Below, piece by piece: positions 9,830 to 21,071 of a stretch of DNA of 64,000 nucleotides. The DNA is from Colletes latitarsis (Eukaryota; Arthropoda; Insecta; Hymenoptera; Colletidae). The notes under the pieces were generated by a model that ran no database searches, was not told where the DNA came from, and worked only from the letters and a program-made list of their open reading frames with translations. How positions within the stretch are numbered: the first letter of the stretch is position 1; each line of letters starts with the position of its first letter. Where the stretch lies: the NCBI RefSeq assembly GCF_051014445.1, contig NC_135141.1:14012001-14076000 (forward strand), in the 5' to 3' direction. A program made the translations under genes and the position numbers.

Positions 9830-11732
9830 CAGGGTGTTCGGCCACCCCTGGGAAAAATTTTAATGGGGGATTCTAGAGGCCAAAGTAAGACGAAAATTAA
9901 GAATAAAAATTGGTTTGTGGAGGCTTCGTTAAAAAGTTATTAACAATTAAATTCAAAGATTTCGAATCGTTCTGGGAAAAATATGTTCTGTTGCAGGGGT
10001 CAATTACAATCATTTTTGGTAATTACACATACCCCTGAAATTCTATCCATTTTCGAGAAAAAAATTCGGATAGGTAATTAAATTTTTAGACAAAATTAAA
10101 AAATTTAAAATCATACTAAAAAAATTATATTTAGTTACATGGATCAATTACAAGCATTTTTTGTAAATAGATATACCCTAAAATCCTACGCACTTTCGAT
10201 AAAAAAATTCTTTACTGAAAATCTAATGTGAGGCCAAAGAAATGATTCCCTGAAGTTTCATGCAAATCTTTAAAACATCATAACTTCTGAACGGATGGAC
10301 GGATTTTAATGTTTAAAAAAGCAAACTACGCGTATTTTGATGGAGTACATGTAGAAATTCTAAAAATATACGAAAAGTTGTTCCTTAACCCCGTAAAGTG
10401 AAAACTTCATAAAAATGGTCCAAACTTCAAACGACCGTAATTCCTGCAATAGTGAATATATTTCAATGAAACTTTTTTCTGAAGTAGAGCTCATGGGTAT
10501 CTACAAAAAAGTATTAGACAACTTTTCTGTAGCTCGTCAAACGATATTACTAAAAATCAAAAACAAATTTTTAAGAAAAATCGACAGGGGGTAGATGCCT
10601 AAATTATTCGACAAAAAAAAAAATTTCAAATCGTTCTAAAGAAATTATTTTCGGTTGCAAGAGTCGATTGTAATCATTTTTGGTTATTACACATACCTCA
10701 GAAATCCTACTCACTTTCGAGAAAAGAATTCAGGTAGTTGTTGAAATTTTTTGACGAAAAAAAATTTTTCAAATCGTTCTAAAAAAATCATTTTCGGTTG
10801 CAGGAGTCGATTACAATAATTTTTGGTCAATAGACATACCCCCGAAATCCTACCCAGTTTCGAGAAAAAAATTCCTCACCGAAAACATAATTTCAGGTCA
10901 GAAATGTCTGCCCGAATTTTCATGCGAATCTTTAAAACATCATAACTTTTGAACGGATTGGACGATTTTAATGTTTAAAAAAGCAAACTACGCGTATTTT
11001 GGTGGAGAGTATTTCTACAAATCGCAAAAATACTCGAAAAGTTGATCCTTGACTCCGCAAAATGAGAAAACCCCCATGAAAATGGTCCAATTTTCAAACA
11101 GCCATAACTCCTACAATTGTGAATATATTTCAATGAATCTTTTTTCTGAAATAGAGCCCATGGGTACCTGCAAAAAAGTATTAGACAACTTTTCTGTAGG
11201 GCGTCAAACAAAATTACTAAAAATGAAAAAGTAATTTTTAAGAAAAATCGACAGGGGACAGGTGCTTAAATTTTTCGACGGAAAAAAAAATTTTTAATTA
11301 ATTCTAAACAAATTATTTTCGATTCCGGGGGTCAATTGCAATCATTTTTGGTGAATAGACATACTCTTGAAATCTTGCGCATTTTCGAGAAAAAAAATTC
11401 CTTACCGAAAATCTAATTAGGTGCCTAAATTTTTCATATCCCCGAAATCCTACTCATTTCCTAGAAAAAAATTCGAGAAGGTGTGAAATTTTTCGTCGAA
11501 ATTAAAATATTTCAAATAATTCTGAAAAAAATATTGTTAGCTGTGGGGGTCAATTACAATCATTTTTTATGAATAGACCTACCCTTGAAATTCTATCCAC
11601 TTTCTAGAAAAAAATTCAGTACGGGTGAAACTTGAAACGTTAATAACTTTTTAACGAAGCCTCCATCAACAAATTGGTATTCTTGATTTTCGTCTTATTT
11701 TGGCCTCTAGAATCTTCCATTAAAATTTTTCC
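9830..11732. mobile_element. Family A element A2, right terminus missing
   Basis: It starts CAGGGTGTTCGGCCACCCCT at 9830 after TA. The end-proximal block (cattaaaatttttcc) is present near 11725 but the last 30 or so bases of the right terminus are missing, so this copy is truncated. The body is built of degenerate A-type subunits with the recurring phrases caattacaatcatttttggt and cataacttctgaacgg. No gene. Confidence 0.85.
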
Positions 11733-12024
11733 TAGTACTCTCAGTCACAACCGGAACGAATAAGAGAGAACGAATTGAAAGATACTCTCTCAAAAGTTCC
11801 CTCTTAATTTGAACTGGTGAGATTTTTATCAAGAATAGGTTAAACGTAACTCTTGAGAGATAAAAAAAGCTCAAAAGGAATCCTTGAGAAGTCGAAAACG
11901 GTCAGGTGGATCAGGTCAAGACTGAACTTGTCAGGTTCATAATTATTTTTCTTTACGTTTGTATAGAAAAATGATATATTTTATATTTTATAACGAAATA
12001 CATAATATACATAAAATAACTATA

Positions 12025-13805
12025 CAGGGTGGGGCAGTAACTATTAGCACCTCAGATATCTTGGAAACTATAAGTTTCACAGAAATATTTGCTAAAGTAA
12101 ATTGCACAGTACGAAGGGCGCTATTGGGTGGCGATAATAGCTTTTTTGCAGGTGGAGGTACTTCGGACATTTCAAGGTCACATCCATTTTTTTTAATGGA
12201 TCGGTATGTTTTTGCTTCCGTATCACGATAGAGGATCTTAAAACGAGTTCAACGACCTATTACACAAGGTCATCGAAGGTCATAGAAAGTAGAGAAAGGC
12301 GATAATACTTATGGTTTTGGTAGTAAATGAAACATACGTATTGTCAACAGTAGAGGAATGCGTAATGCTTACCGTTTACTTCACTGAGAATAAACACTAC
12401 TTGAAGGACACTTTAATAGTTTGCAGAGTAAGATAAACATCATAAGATTAGTATCGATAAATCGGTCAATCCGGCACGATGTATCCGTTTGAAGAGCAGC
12501 TTGATACGCTTCTTATTTATGGCGAATGCCAACAAAATTCTCTAAGGGCTACAAACTTGTATGCTGAACGATATCCACATCGGTCTCAGCCTTCGCGTCA
12601 AACATTTAAAAATGTGTATAATAAACTTAGGCAAACCGGTAGTTTAAGTATTCGTAAAAGTGAACGCCAGAAACGAGTAATTAACGAAGAAATGGAAATC
12701 GGTGTGCTCTAGAAATTCTCATATTAGTTGGCGACAAATTGAACGCGAATCTGGCATTAGTAGGAGGAGCGTACTTCGCATTTTGCACCCTCACATCACG
12801 TTAGTCTTCACCAAGAATTGCATGGGAACGACTTCATGATTCGCGTTGAGTTTTCTCGATGGGCTATACGTCAGATTCAAAACAATGAGCTTTTTTTTTA
12901 ATACCGTCTCATTTACTGATCAAGCAACATTCACAAATCACGGGAATGTTAATTTGCATAACGTGCATTTATGGGCAGCGGAAAATCCACATTGACTGCG
13001 ACAGGTTGAACATCAAAAACAATGGTCTGTGAATGTATGGCGCGGTATCATAGGTGATCAAATTATTGGACCTTATTTTATCAATGGAAATTTGAATGGC
13101 AACGTCTATGCTAATTTTATTAAGGATACATTGGGTCTTTTGCTAGAAGAGTTACCTTTATTTACACGACGAACCATGTGGTATCAACATGATGGATGCC
13201 CAGCACATTATTCATCGATTGCGCGAAGGGAACTCGATGAAAAATTTCGAATCCAATATCGTGGCCAGCTCGTTCACCGGACATAACACCTTTAGATTTC
13301 TTTCTGTGGAGAACACTGAAAGAGAAAGTGTACAAAGAAGTAGCAACTACATCTGACGATATGCAACAGCGAATTATTGCAGCCTGTGCATCAATAAGTT
13401 CTGACGCTGTAAGACTTACAAGTCAATCAATCGTAAAAAGAATCCAACGGTGCATTGACAGTGATGGTCATCATTTCGAACACCTACTATAAACATGTTT
13501 CATTTACTACCAAAACCGTAAGTATTATCGCCTTGCTCTACTTTCTATGACCTTCGATGACCTTGTGTAATAGGTCGTTGAACTCGTTTTAAGATCCTCT
13601 ATCGTGATACGGAAGCAAAAACATACCGATCCATTAAAAAAAATGGATGTGACCTTGAAATGTCCGAAGTACCTCCAGCTGCAAAAAAACTATTATCGCC
13701 ACCCAATAGCGCCCTTCGTACTGTGCAATTTACTTTAGCAAATATTTCTGTGAAACTTATAGTTTCCAAAATATCTAAGGTGCTAATAGTTACTGCCCCA
13801 CCCTG
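12025..13805 (+). mobile_element. Mariner-like element M1b, full length
   Basis: CAGGGTGGGG at 12025, CCCCACCCTG ending at 13805, TA on both sides. It is 1781 bp, exactly as long as M1a, with about 310-bp inverted arms. It serves as the empty-site reference for T1, which in M1c interrupts the stretch gaaacatacgtattgtc seen uninterrupted here at about 12334. Confidence 0.92.
12479..13492 (+). pseudogene. M1 mariner-like transposase, frame-disrupted
   Basis: The frame opens MYPFEEQLDTLLIYGECQQN at 12479 and the last codons (HHFEHLL) end at 13492. Same domain order as in M1a: DUF4817-like helix-turn-helix, second helix-turn-helix, then the catalytic core with FTDQATF, YQHDGCPAH and WPARSPDITPLDFFLW in different frames. 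A TAG follows EMEIGVL at 12710 and the frame breaks again at about 13245, immediately before the third catalytic Asp. There is also an in-frame stop where WL(R/Q)Q is expected (12990s, TGA for TGG). Not functional as read. Confidence 0.87.
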
Positions 13806-14004
13806 TATAATAAAATCATTTATAGAAACTAATGACATATCCAATGTGTAGGGTATGTAAAATGTGTGTGTGTGTTTATTTTTCACAGGGAACATTAAAC
13901 AATATCAATCTTTTTAGGATTTTGTCCAGCATTATACGAAAAGTTTTCTTTGCTTACAGATTTTTACAATCTGATTTCCTTTACTTAGATTAAGAAAACA
14001 TAGA

Positions 14005-14112
14005 AATGTGAAAGAATAAGCGTAAAATGCTATTGAAAAATGAGCCGACTCGCGACACAAGGTTCAGGTGGTACCTGAATGTCACAAATTTTTGTACCCG
14101 CACGCCTCTAGT
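14005..14112 (-). repeat. Short dispersed repeat (copy 2)
   Basis: Inverse-orientation partner of the repeat at 5656-5830, sharing ctagaggcgtgcgggtac and gagtcggctcatttttcaat-type blocks with a gap between them. Confidence 0.5.
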
Positions 14113-14566
14113 TCTTTCCGTTACTCTTATTGTTAGTAGAACTCTACAGTGACCGAAATAATAACAGGTTCACCTAGGTTTTACGTCATGAAACTGTTTC
14201 ATGCAACATTTTCAAACTTTATTCGTCATGATTGATTCTTTTTAAGCCTATTCACGCAAAACGTAGCCCAGTCAATCAGCACAATTTTTATTAATATCGA
14301 CGCATTGCCGATCGCTGATGCTTCGCTAAAATTTTACTTGGAACCGACGATTTTAGTTCTATACAATTATTTTAAAAGATGTGCAATAAAATTGGGATTA
14401 TTTTTTGAAATTAATGTGCACGGTGTTGCAGACATACGTAGAGCTACTCAAGACACTGAATTTATACACTAAAGTAAATAGAAACTGTCATTTGAACCTT
14501 ACGTAACTTAATTTTTGAGTTATGGATGATTGAAAATAATCAAAGTACAAGTTTGTAGTCAGGGTG
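14113..14566. other. No recognisable feature
   Basis: AT-rich sequence with no frame or repeat that I could support. Confidence 0.4.
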
Positions 14567-14684
14567 TTGTCCGATAGTAATATAAAATGTAATTTATTCA
14601 GGTCCAATAAACCATACAGCGAAATTACAAAGATAGCGAAGAAGAGATGTTTTATAAAACTGTTTCGATAGTAATATACACTCC
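14567..14684 (+). repeat. Dispersed segment shared with 31293-31404
   Basis: The blocks taatttattcaggtc, gcgaagaagagat and aaaactgtttcgatagtaat occur in the same order at both sites with roughly 90 percent identity. Downstream, 18809-18877 matches 33223-33291 and 19431-19460 matches 33956-33983, so both loci are copies of one older unidentified repeat that has since been opened by different insertions. Confidence 0.65.
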
Positions 14685-16456
14685 TGGTCAAAAAGATAGC
14701 ACACGTGTGAACTACGTACAATTTTTCAAATGTAATAAATAGTATGTAAAGGTCACGACGCAAGAGAAAGAAACATGTTAGAAAACAAGAACGCTCTCAC
14801 TAATATTCGCAGTTCACAGAAGAAAACATGTAAATACCAAAGGCGAAATGATAGCACATTTACAATATCCATAGATAAATTTATTCTAGAAACACAGTTT
14901 ACATGAAAATTAGTAATGAGTATAACTGCCTTTATTCACAATGACTTCAATCATTCGATTTGTTAATGATTTATACAGTTTTTTTATTGTTTCTTGAGGT
15001 AATTTGTCCCATTCTTTTACGATGGATTCTTTTAATTCGTGAATATGTTGATATTGCTTTCCATTTTTGTATACGGCACGTGCTAATTCACCCCAACAAT
15101 TCTCTATTATATTTAAATCTGGGGAGCGGGCAGGCCATGGCAAAACTGCAATCTTTTGGTTTGTAAGGAATGCTTTTACAAGTTTAGCGCGATGCACAGC
15201 AGCATTGTCATGCTGAAAGACGAAATTTCCTTTTGTAATCCTGTCTGCATGTTTATGTATTTGCTCAGATATTAAATCTATGTACATTTTACTGTTCATT
15301 TTGCCATTAACGAAGTTTATATCAGTTTTTCCTGCGTAACCAATTCCGGCCCAAACCATTATCCCACCCCCACCCATTTGTCGTCGTTCTCTTACAATTT
15401 TTTCCTTTCGTGTGTCATGGTAATAATACGAAAATCCATCAGGACCATCCAAATGAAATTTTTTCTCGTCCGTAAATAAAATTCTTTTCCATTTTTGCTT
15501 CCAGTGAATTCTGGTCTTTGCGAATGCTACTCGTTCCTTCTTGTGTTGTTCTGTTAAGGGGGGTTTTTGTTTCATCTTCAGTCGTTGAATAAACTTACAC
15601 CTCTGAAGAACACGGCGTACACTGCGGATGTTCGCTGTAACACCTGAACGACAAGCAATTTCACGAGACGTTAATGCCGAGTTTGATGGGACTCGTACAA
15701 TGGCTCGTTTATCTCGTTCCGATAAAGATGGTGGCCTTCCAGAACTTTTTTTTTTGCAATAATTTGCCGGGTCTTTCAACAAATTACAAATAACTTTTCG
15801 GCTTCTTTTCACAATTTTTGAAAGGGTATAGCCGAATAAGGGGATCAAATGTGCCCCCAAACCGAATTGAACGAACGATGGGTCATTCGATAGCTTATCC
15901 AAAAAAAACCATGTGTGCAAATTTTTAACTTGAAATCTCGACCGTGGGGGTAGTAATGGGGTGAAAACGAAAATCATGTTTTTCAACAATTTCTTTTAAC
16001 CTATTGAGTAAAAAAATGTAAAAAAATTCAGAGACACTTCGGGTACTGGGACACATATTTTGGGAGATTTTCAGATTTTTTGATCGAAGAACCAGGTAGT
16101 AAAAAATAAAAAACCGCAAAAAATGCCGAAAAATGCCAATTACGTATCGAAGGAGGTCCGGAACTACTTTTATACTTTTACAGTAAACACGTATTGCTAT
16201 TACTATTATTCTCAATTTTTTTCAGATTTTTCATTTTGGTGCGCCGCAGTGAAAAAAAATAAAAACCGAGTTTTTCCTCATTTTCAGCGTATTAGAGTAA
16301 CTTACACGTTGAATTTTTATGCATTCTTCGATATACGAGTGTTTTGTACACTGTTTAATGTTTCTACACTAAGCAGAATTACATAACAATTGAAAGAAAT
16401 GAAATAACGCAACCATTGAGCGCAACATATCCTAAAAAATCAACAATGTTTTTGAT

Positions 16457-16540
16457 GGCGTCGTTGGCGCAGCGTTAGAGTGTCCGACTGTGGAACCGTT
16501 GGAAGTTTTTTTACCGTAGGTTCGAGTCGCTCTTTGGGAC
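16457..16540 (+). ncRNA. tRNA-like segment in left arm of B2
   Basis: It has an A-box-like TTGGCGCAGCGTTAGAG (from 16463) and a B-box-like GGTTCGAGTCG (16519-16529) about 55 bp apart, the layout of a Pol III promoter. An anticodon-loop-like CTGTGGA lies between them. The acceptor and T stems pair poorly and a run of seven T interrupts the variable region, so it is a tRNA-derived relic or promoter module rather than a working tRNA. Confidence 0.5.
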
Positions 16541-17758
16541 TTAATTTTTTTTTGTTCAAATTCTGACTATATAACAATGGTTTCTATTTATTTATAAATG
16601 TTCTAAAGGCATTTTACAAATACTTTAACCTGAAATATGTATAAATATAATTTTGGAGCGTCTTTGCGTCCTTATTTTTTTTGTCAACCACGATTATTGT
16701 TTAACAGATTCGATATTCGTATGTTTATGATAGGACAATCACTATTGAGGATATTGAAGCACAAATGTAGAACAGAAGTGAAGGATTTAAATATCCTGTA
16801 TTAGATTTCAGAATTCCAATTTCTTACCAACTACAAATTATTAAAAAAATTTCTAAACGCATTTTACAAATACTTTAGCCTGAAATATGTATAAATATAA
16901 TTTTGGAGCGTCTTTGCGTCTTTATTTTTTTTGAAATTAATGTGAAATGTTAGTTTTCAAATCTCTTACCTTTGACTATTGTGAGTGGATCAGAGCAAAA
17001 GATTGTATAGTGGCTTACGATTACTTCTTCTCCCCCTTCGATCAAGCAGATCTTTCCTTTTTTTTCTCTTTCTTTGATAAATATGAATGTTTGCTACAGA
17101 GTAACTTGCTAAGGAGTGACTAATGAATTATGATAAGGCTCCATGACAATATCTCGTCCTAATGTTCCTAGAATGTCACATCGACATTGTATAGTCGCGA
17201 GGTGCGTAACGTTGAATCCATAACTTTATTCTTTTTTTCCTATTTTGTCTGTTCCTTGTGCAAACCAGAGGTTCACTCAAGACTTAACGTGAATATATTC
17301 ATTCGTACAGATTCGATATTCGTATATTTATGATAGGACAATCACTATTGAGGATATTGAAGTACAAATGTAGAACAGAAGCGAAGGATTTCAATATCCT
17401 GTATTAGATTTCAGAATTCCAATTTCTTACCAACTACAAATTATTGAAATAATCTTACGAAAAAAACGTTTCCTAATAACGATGATGTACCAAAAAACTG
17501 TGTCATAAACCGAATTCTCAAATCACTTTGAATTTTAACTGTTTATTATATATTGCAATAGAATAACTATATGTATCGTTAATTATTTTGAAGTTATTTT
17601 CAAATGATGAGGAGATAAGAAAATGATCCTACGCAAAAATCGCTCCAAAATTATATTTATACATATTTCAGGTAAAAGTATATTTAAAATGCCTTTAGAA
17701 TATTTATAAATAAATATAAACCATTGTTATATAGTCAGAATTTGAACAAAAAATACTA

Positions 17759-17843
17759 AGTCCCAAAGAGAGACTCGAACCTACGGTAAAAAAACTTCCA
17801 GCGATTCCACAGTCGGACACTCTAACGCTGCGCCAACGACGTC
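17759..17843 (-). ncRNA. tRNA-like segment in right arm of B2
   Basis: Inverse partner of 16457-16540 with the same A-box-like and B-box-like blocks (cgactcgaacc class complement at about 17771-17782; gcgccaacg at 17830-17838). Pol III-type promoter layout, degenerate stems. Confidence 0.5.
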
Positions 17844-18877
17844 ATTGAAAACATCGTTGATTTTTTAGGATATGTTGCCCTCAACGGTTGTGTTATTTTA
17901 TTTCTTTCAATCGTTATGTAATTCTGCTTAGTGTAGAAACATTAAACAGTGTACAAAACACACGTATATTGAAGAATGCATAAAAATTCAACTCGGTTTT
18001 TATTTTTTTTCACTGCGGCGCACCAAAATGAAAAATCTGTAAAAAATTGAGAATAATAGTAATAGCAATACGTGTTTACTGTAAAAGTATAAAAGTAGTT
18101 CCGGGCCTCCTTCGATACGTAATTGGCATTTTTCGGCATTTTTTGCGGTTTTTTATTTTTTACTACCTGGTTCTTCGATCAAAAAATCTGAAAATCTCCC
18201 AAAATATGTGTCCCAGTACCCGAAGTGTCTCTGAATTTTTTTCCATTTTTTACTCAATAGGTTAAGAGAAATTGTTCAAAAACATGATTTTCGTTTTCAC
18301 CCCATTACTACCCCCGCGGTTGAGATTTCAAGTTAAAAATTTGCACACATGGTTTTTTTTGGATAAGCTATCGAATGACCCATTGTTCGTTCAATTCGGT
18401 TTGGGGGCACATTTGACCCCCTTATTCGGCTATACCCTTTGAGAAACATTCAAATTACGACTTTTCAGCTCAATGATCTCTCTAATCTCACTCTCATTTA
18501 ACTTATTTCCGCGTCCCATATCGACGCTTGATCGTGTAATAAACAGTACTTGTTCACAACTGCTCAAGAGATCCCGAACTACTGAATAATGTCAACAGAA
18601 AGTTCAGTGTGCTATCATTTCGCCCTCGGTGTTTACATGTTTTTTTCTGGGATCTGCGAATATTAGCGAGCTCGTTCTTATTTTCTAACGTGCTTCTTCC
18701 TCTTGCGTCGTGACCATTACGTACTATTTTGTAGACTTGAAAAATTCAACGTAGTTTCCGAGCAATTAAAGGTAGCACATTTGTGCTATCTTTTTGTCCA
18801 GGAGTGTAGAAGCACGGGAATTCCCCGCGACCGACTGGCCAGCTTTACTTTGGGGTTCCCCTACGGTTGACCAGTAC

Positions 18878-19430
18878 TGTAGCGGTATACCCGAGGTAAA
18901 CCGACATAGACTCTTGTATCGTCCTTCCACGAGAAGAAGGCGTGTGTTTACATCCCCACTCTTGCTGCAGTCCGCTGATTGGCTGTCGCCGATCTTCGTC
19001 ACTGCTTTCGACCAATACCTGTGAGCCAGCGGACTGCAACAGGAGTGGGGATGTAAACACTCTGTGCCTTCTTCTCGTGGAAGAATGATACATCTATGGT
19101 TTAACATAACAATAACAAAAATTAACTAAAACACTATTATAAAAGAAGAAAAAATAGCATTAACGTACACAGTAATTAGAAACTAGAAGATAATAAAAGA
19201 AAGAATATGTACGTACAGTTACTCCTACTCGTATAGTAGGTAATACAATAGTATAGCAGGAAGTACAAAGTTTATATAACTTGTATTTTAAGGACAAAAT
19301 GATTTAAATATGTTCCTAACCCTAACTTAACCTAGCGTACAACTACCTATTGCATCTATATGCCAACCTTCGGAAAATATATATCTAGTTCTTAACCTAG
19401 TAACTTGTTCTATCGGTGAGTACCGCTACA
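18878..19430. mobile_element. LTR-like or palindromic insertion of 553 bp
   Basis: Termini TGTAGCGGTA and TACCGCTACA are a perfect 10-bp inverted pair in TG...CA form, with a 4-bp duplication GTAC at 18874-18877 and 19431-19434. This fits a solo LTR of a Ty3/gypsy-like element, or a short inverted-repeat element. A strong internal hairpin pairs about 18922-18981 (ccacgagaagaaggc) with about 19022-19087 (gccttcttctcgtgg). No coding capacity. Confidence 0.6.
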
Positions 19431-19434
19431 GTAC

Positions 19435-19917
19435 TCCAACGTAAAGCGCCATCGTGCGGCCATAAAATGAAGCAACGAAACAAATAATAATAATAGTTAA
19501 CTGAAACTTTGGTTAAACTTTGGTATAGAATTTGAACAGATCATTAGGTATCACTTACTACCGGACATAGCATTAGTTCAGAAGGTAATTCAAAGCAATT
19601 TCAATGTAATTTACAGCTATCACATTCAGGAATATCGACACAAGCTTCGTGTGCTCATTTTTCACAGCTACAATACTGAAGCCAGTCTTCTTCGTTGCTT
19701 TCTAAACAAACCACCAAAATGGTTTCCAAGTTTGATTCTCGTAGTTTTAATGTTCTGTCATTATAAAATATTTTTGATTTTCTATTCAAATATTATTCTA
19801 TACTATTTTCAGTATTTTGATTTTATTTTCAAATTGTTTACTAAAAAGCGTTGCAAGCGACAAAATAAGCGATAGTTGAACGAGATAATAATTGAGAGAT
19901 AAATTGGGCGTGACAAA
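19435..19917. other. No recognisable feature
   Basis: The first 25 bp belong to the old repeat shared with 33956 onward. The rest is AT-rich with no supported feature. Confidence 0.4.
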
Positions 19918-20060
19918 AAAGTCTCAACCAAATTCACGTCATTCTTTTGGAATATTTTCTGTTATATGTAGTCTGACGTTGTCACGATGAAAGATCATTT
20001 TGTTTCCATTCGATGATCCAGGACTTGACGTTTTATACAATTAGTATAAACACGCTTATT
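19918..20060 (-). pseudogene. Mariner transposase relic
   Basis: On the minus strand a short frame reads MIFHRDNVRLHITENI, which matches the second-Asp block of mariner transposases (usual form F-H-Q-D-N-A-R-P-H). Nothing else of the gene is readable, so this is only a small remnant. Confidence 0.45.
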
Positions 20061-20361
20061 ATGTATATTTGTAAGCGCAGAATGCAGTATGGCGCAAAGG
20101 TGGAAATCTCTTCAAATTGGTTGGCAATGTGTTAACACTCAGGTTGCTGAAACTCAAGTAACTGTTGGAACATTTGTTAAACTCAGAATTAGATTGATTC
20201 GTAAACTAACTTTTATGTACGTTTCATTTGTAAATTCTTTCATAAATTCTTTATTCTATGTACGTTTCATTCGTAAATTCTTTCATGAATTTTTAAACCA
20301 ATATTCGGACATGCAAAGTTCTGGGCAAAAGCTAAGTGTAAACAGTACAGAGATTGGTTCT

Positions 20362-21071
20362 TTAAGGAGGTATTGCTGTCTAGACTGTCAACTTCAAGGC
20401 CCTTTTTGTGATTTTTTTTTAATGATAGATAGGCTGTTTTGTACTGAGACTTTGTAGATATATTTATTCATCTTCTAAGCATGTACAATATCTTTTTCAT
20501 GGAAGAATATTAAAAACCATGGGAATTATAACTTCTTATTTAATGGCTCTTTTGGAAAAAGTGTACCAATGGCATCCAGGATTCCAGATAATTTGAAACA
20601 AAGGGGGTTAAAGTATCTTCATGAGGAAGGTTGTAGTTATAGCAGGAACTAGGGAGAAGTCAAAATCCTGATAAATAAAGAAATGGCAACGCTTCAAGTT
20701 TCGAATTTCTATTTGTTAATTGTTCATTTGTCCTTAGCGTATCGAAAAAAATAGTAAAACTCAATATTTTTTAAAATCTCTAGTTCCAGCTATAAAGGCG
20801 TGTCTGCTGAATATTCTCTGCAAATTTGAAGTCAATCAGTTTGCTAGATTTTGAAATATCATGTAAGCCAGTTTAAATGCGTTTTTTTAAACAAGAAGCT
20901 ATAACTCTCGTAATTTTTAGTATTTTTTGATGAAAAAAATACTGTACATACCTATAAGACGAATAAATATATCTGCAAAATGTCACTGCAGAACAACCTA
21001 CCTATCGTTAAAAAAAAAAATCACAAAAAAAGGCCGAAGATATGACAGCCTAGACAGCAATACTCCCTTAA
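20362..21071. mobile_element. TTAA-target element C2
   Basis: TTAA at 20362-20365 and 21068-21071; termini GGAGGTATTGCTGTCTAG and CTAGACAGCAATACTCCC. Interior matches C1. No gene; frames reading into it from upstream are not conserved. Confidence 0.88.

Larger units (their letters stand above)
15824..18437. mobile_element. Family B element B2, inserted in T3 transposase
   Basis: Starts GGGTATAGCCGAATAAG at 15824 and ends with the inverse at 18437. Inverted arms are about 850 bp (to about 16670 and from about 17640). Each arm carries a tRNA-like segment. The centre has a partial internal duplication (tttggagcgtctttgcgtc at about 16654 and 16904; aggacaatcactattgagg at 16733 and 17335). No convincing gene. 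Flanks are AAA/TTT and no clear target duplication could be read. Confidence 0.85.
14910..18519 (-). pseudogene. T3 Tc1-like DD34E transposase, interrupted by B2
   Basis: The native start is ATG at 18517-18519 (MGRGNKLNESEIREIIELKS), giving about 26 residues of the first helix-turn-helix before B2 cuts in. The rest resumes just outside B2 as KIVKRSRKVICNLLKDP and runs without a break to the stop at 14910. Visible parts: GRPPSLSERDKRA (AT-hook-like linker and second helix-turn-helix), FTDEKKFHLDGPDGF (first Asp), FQHDNAAVH (second Asp) and SPDLNIIENCW (catalytic Glu), with 34 residues between the second Asp and Glu. The usual ...NPIE... is NIIE here. A continuous frame from ATG 15989 encodes 359 residues, but its first 50 or so come from B2 sequence, so it lacks the proper first DNA-binding helix. 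Confidence 0.9.
14689..18806 (-). mobile_element. Tc1-like element T3, carrying nested B2
   Basis: Termini CACTCCTGGTCAAAAAGATA at 14689 and the inverse ending at 18806, flanked by TA on both sides. Each end has two copies of a transposase-site-like motif: outer AAAAAGATAGCACA and, about 140-150 bp inward, GAAATGATAGCACA. That is the IR/DR arrangement known from several Tc1-like elements. Without B2 the element is about 1.5 kb. It carries one transposase gene on the minus strand that is broken only by the B2 insertion. Confidence 0.9.

Noticed and set aside
16123..16386. Frames of 65-96 codons recurring in the arms of B2 and B3 (for example MRIIVIAIRVYCKSIKVV type)
   Set aside because: They recur because the arms recur, occur on both strands of the same sequence, run over the termini and show no domain. 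No sign of coding constraint.
16457..16540. Functional tRNA-His gene
   Set aside because: A GTG is in the anticodon-loop position, but acceptor and T stems do not pair well and a T7 run would stop Pol III inside the gene.
20089..20457. 122-codon frame ending inside C2
   Set aside because: Its last third is C2 sequence and its first part contains an internal duplication without any domain; chance frame.
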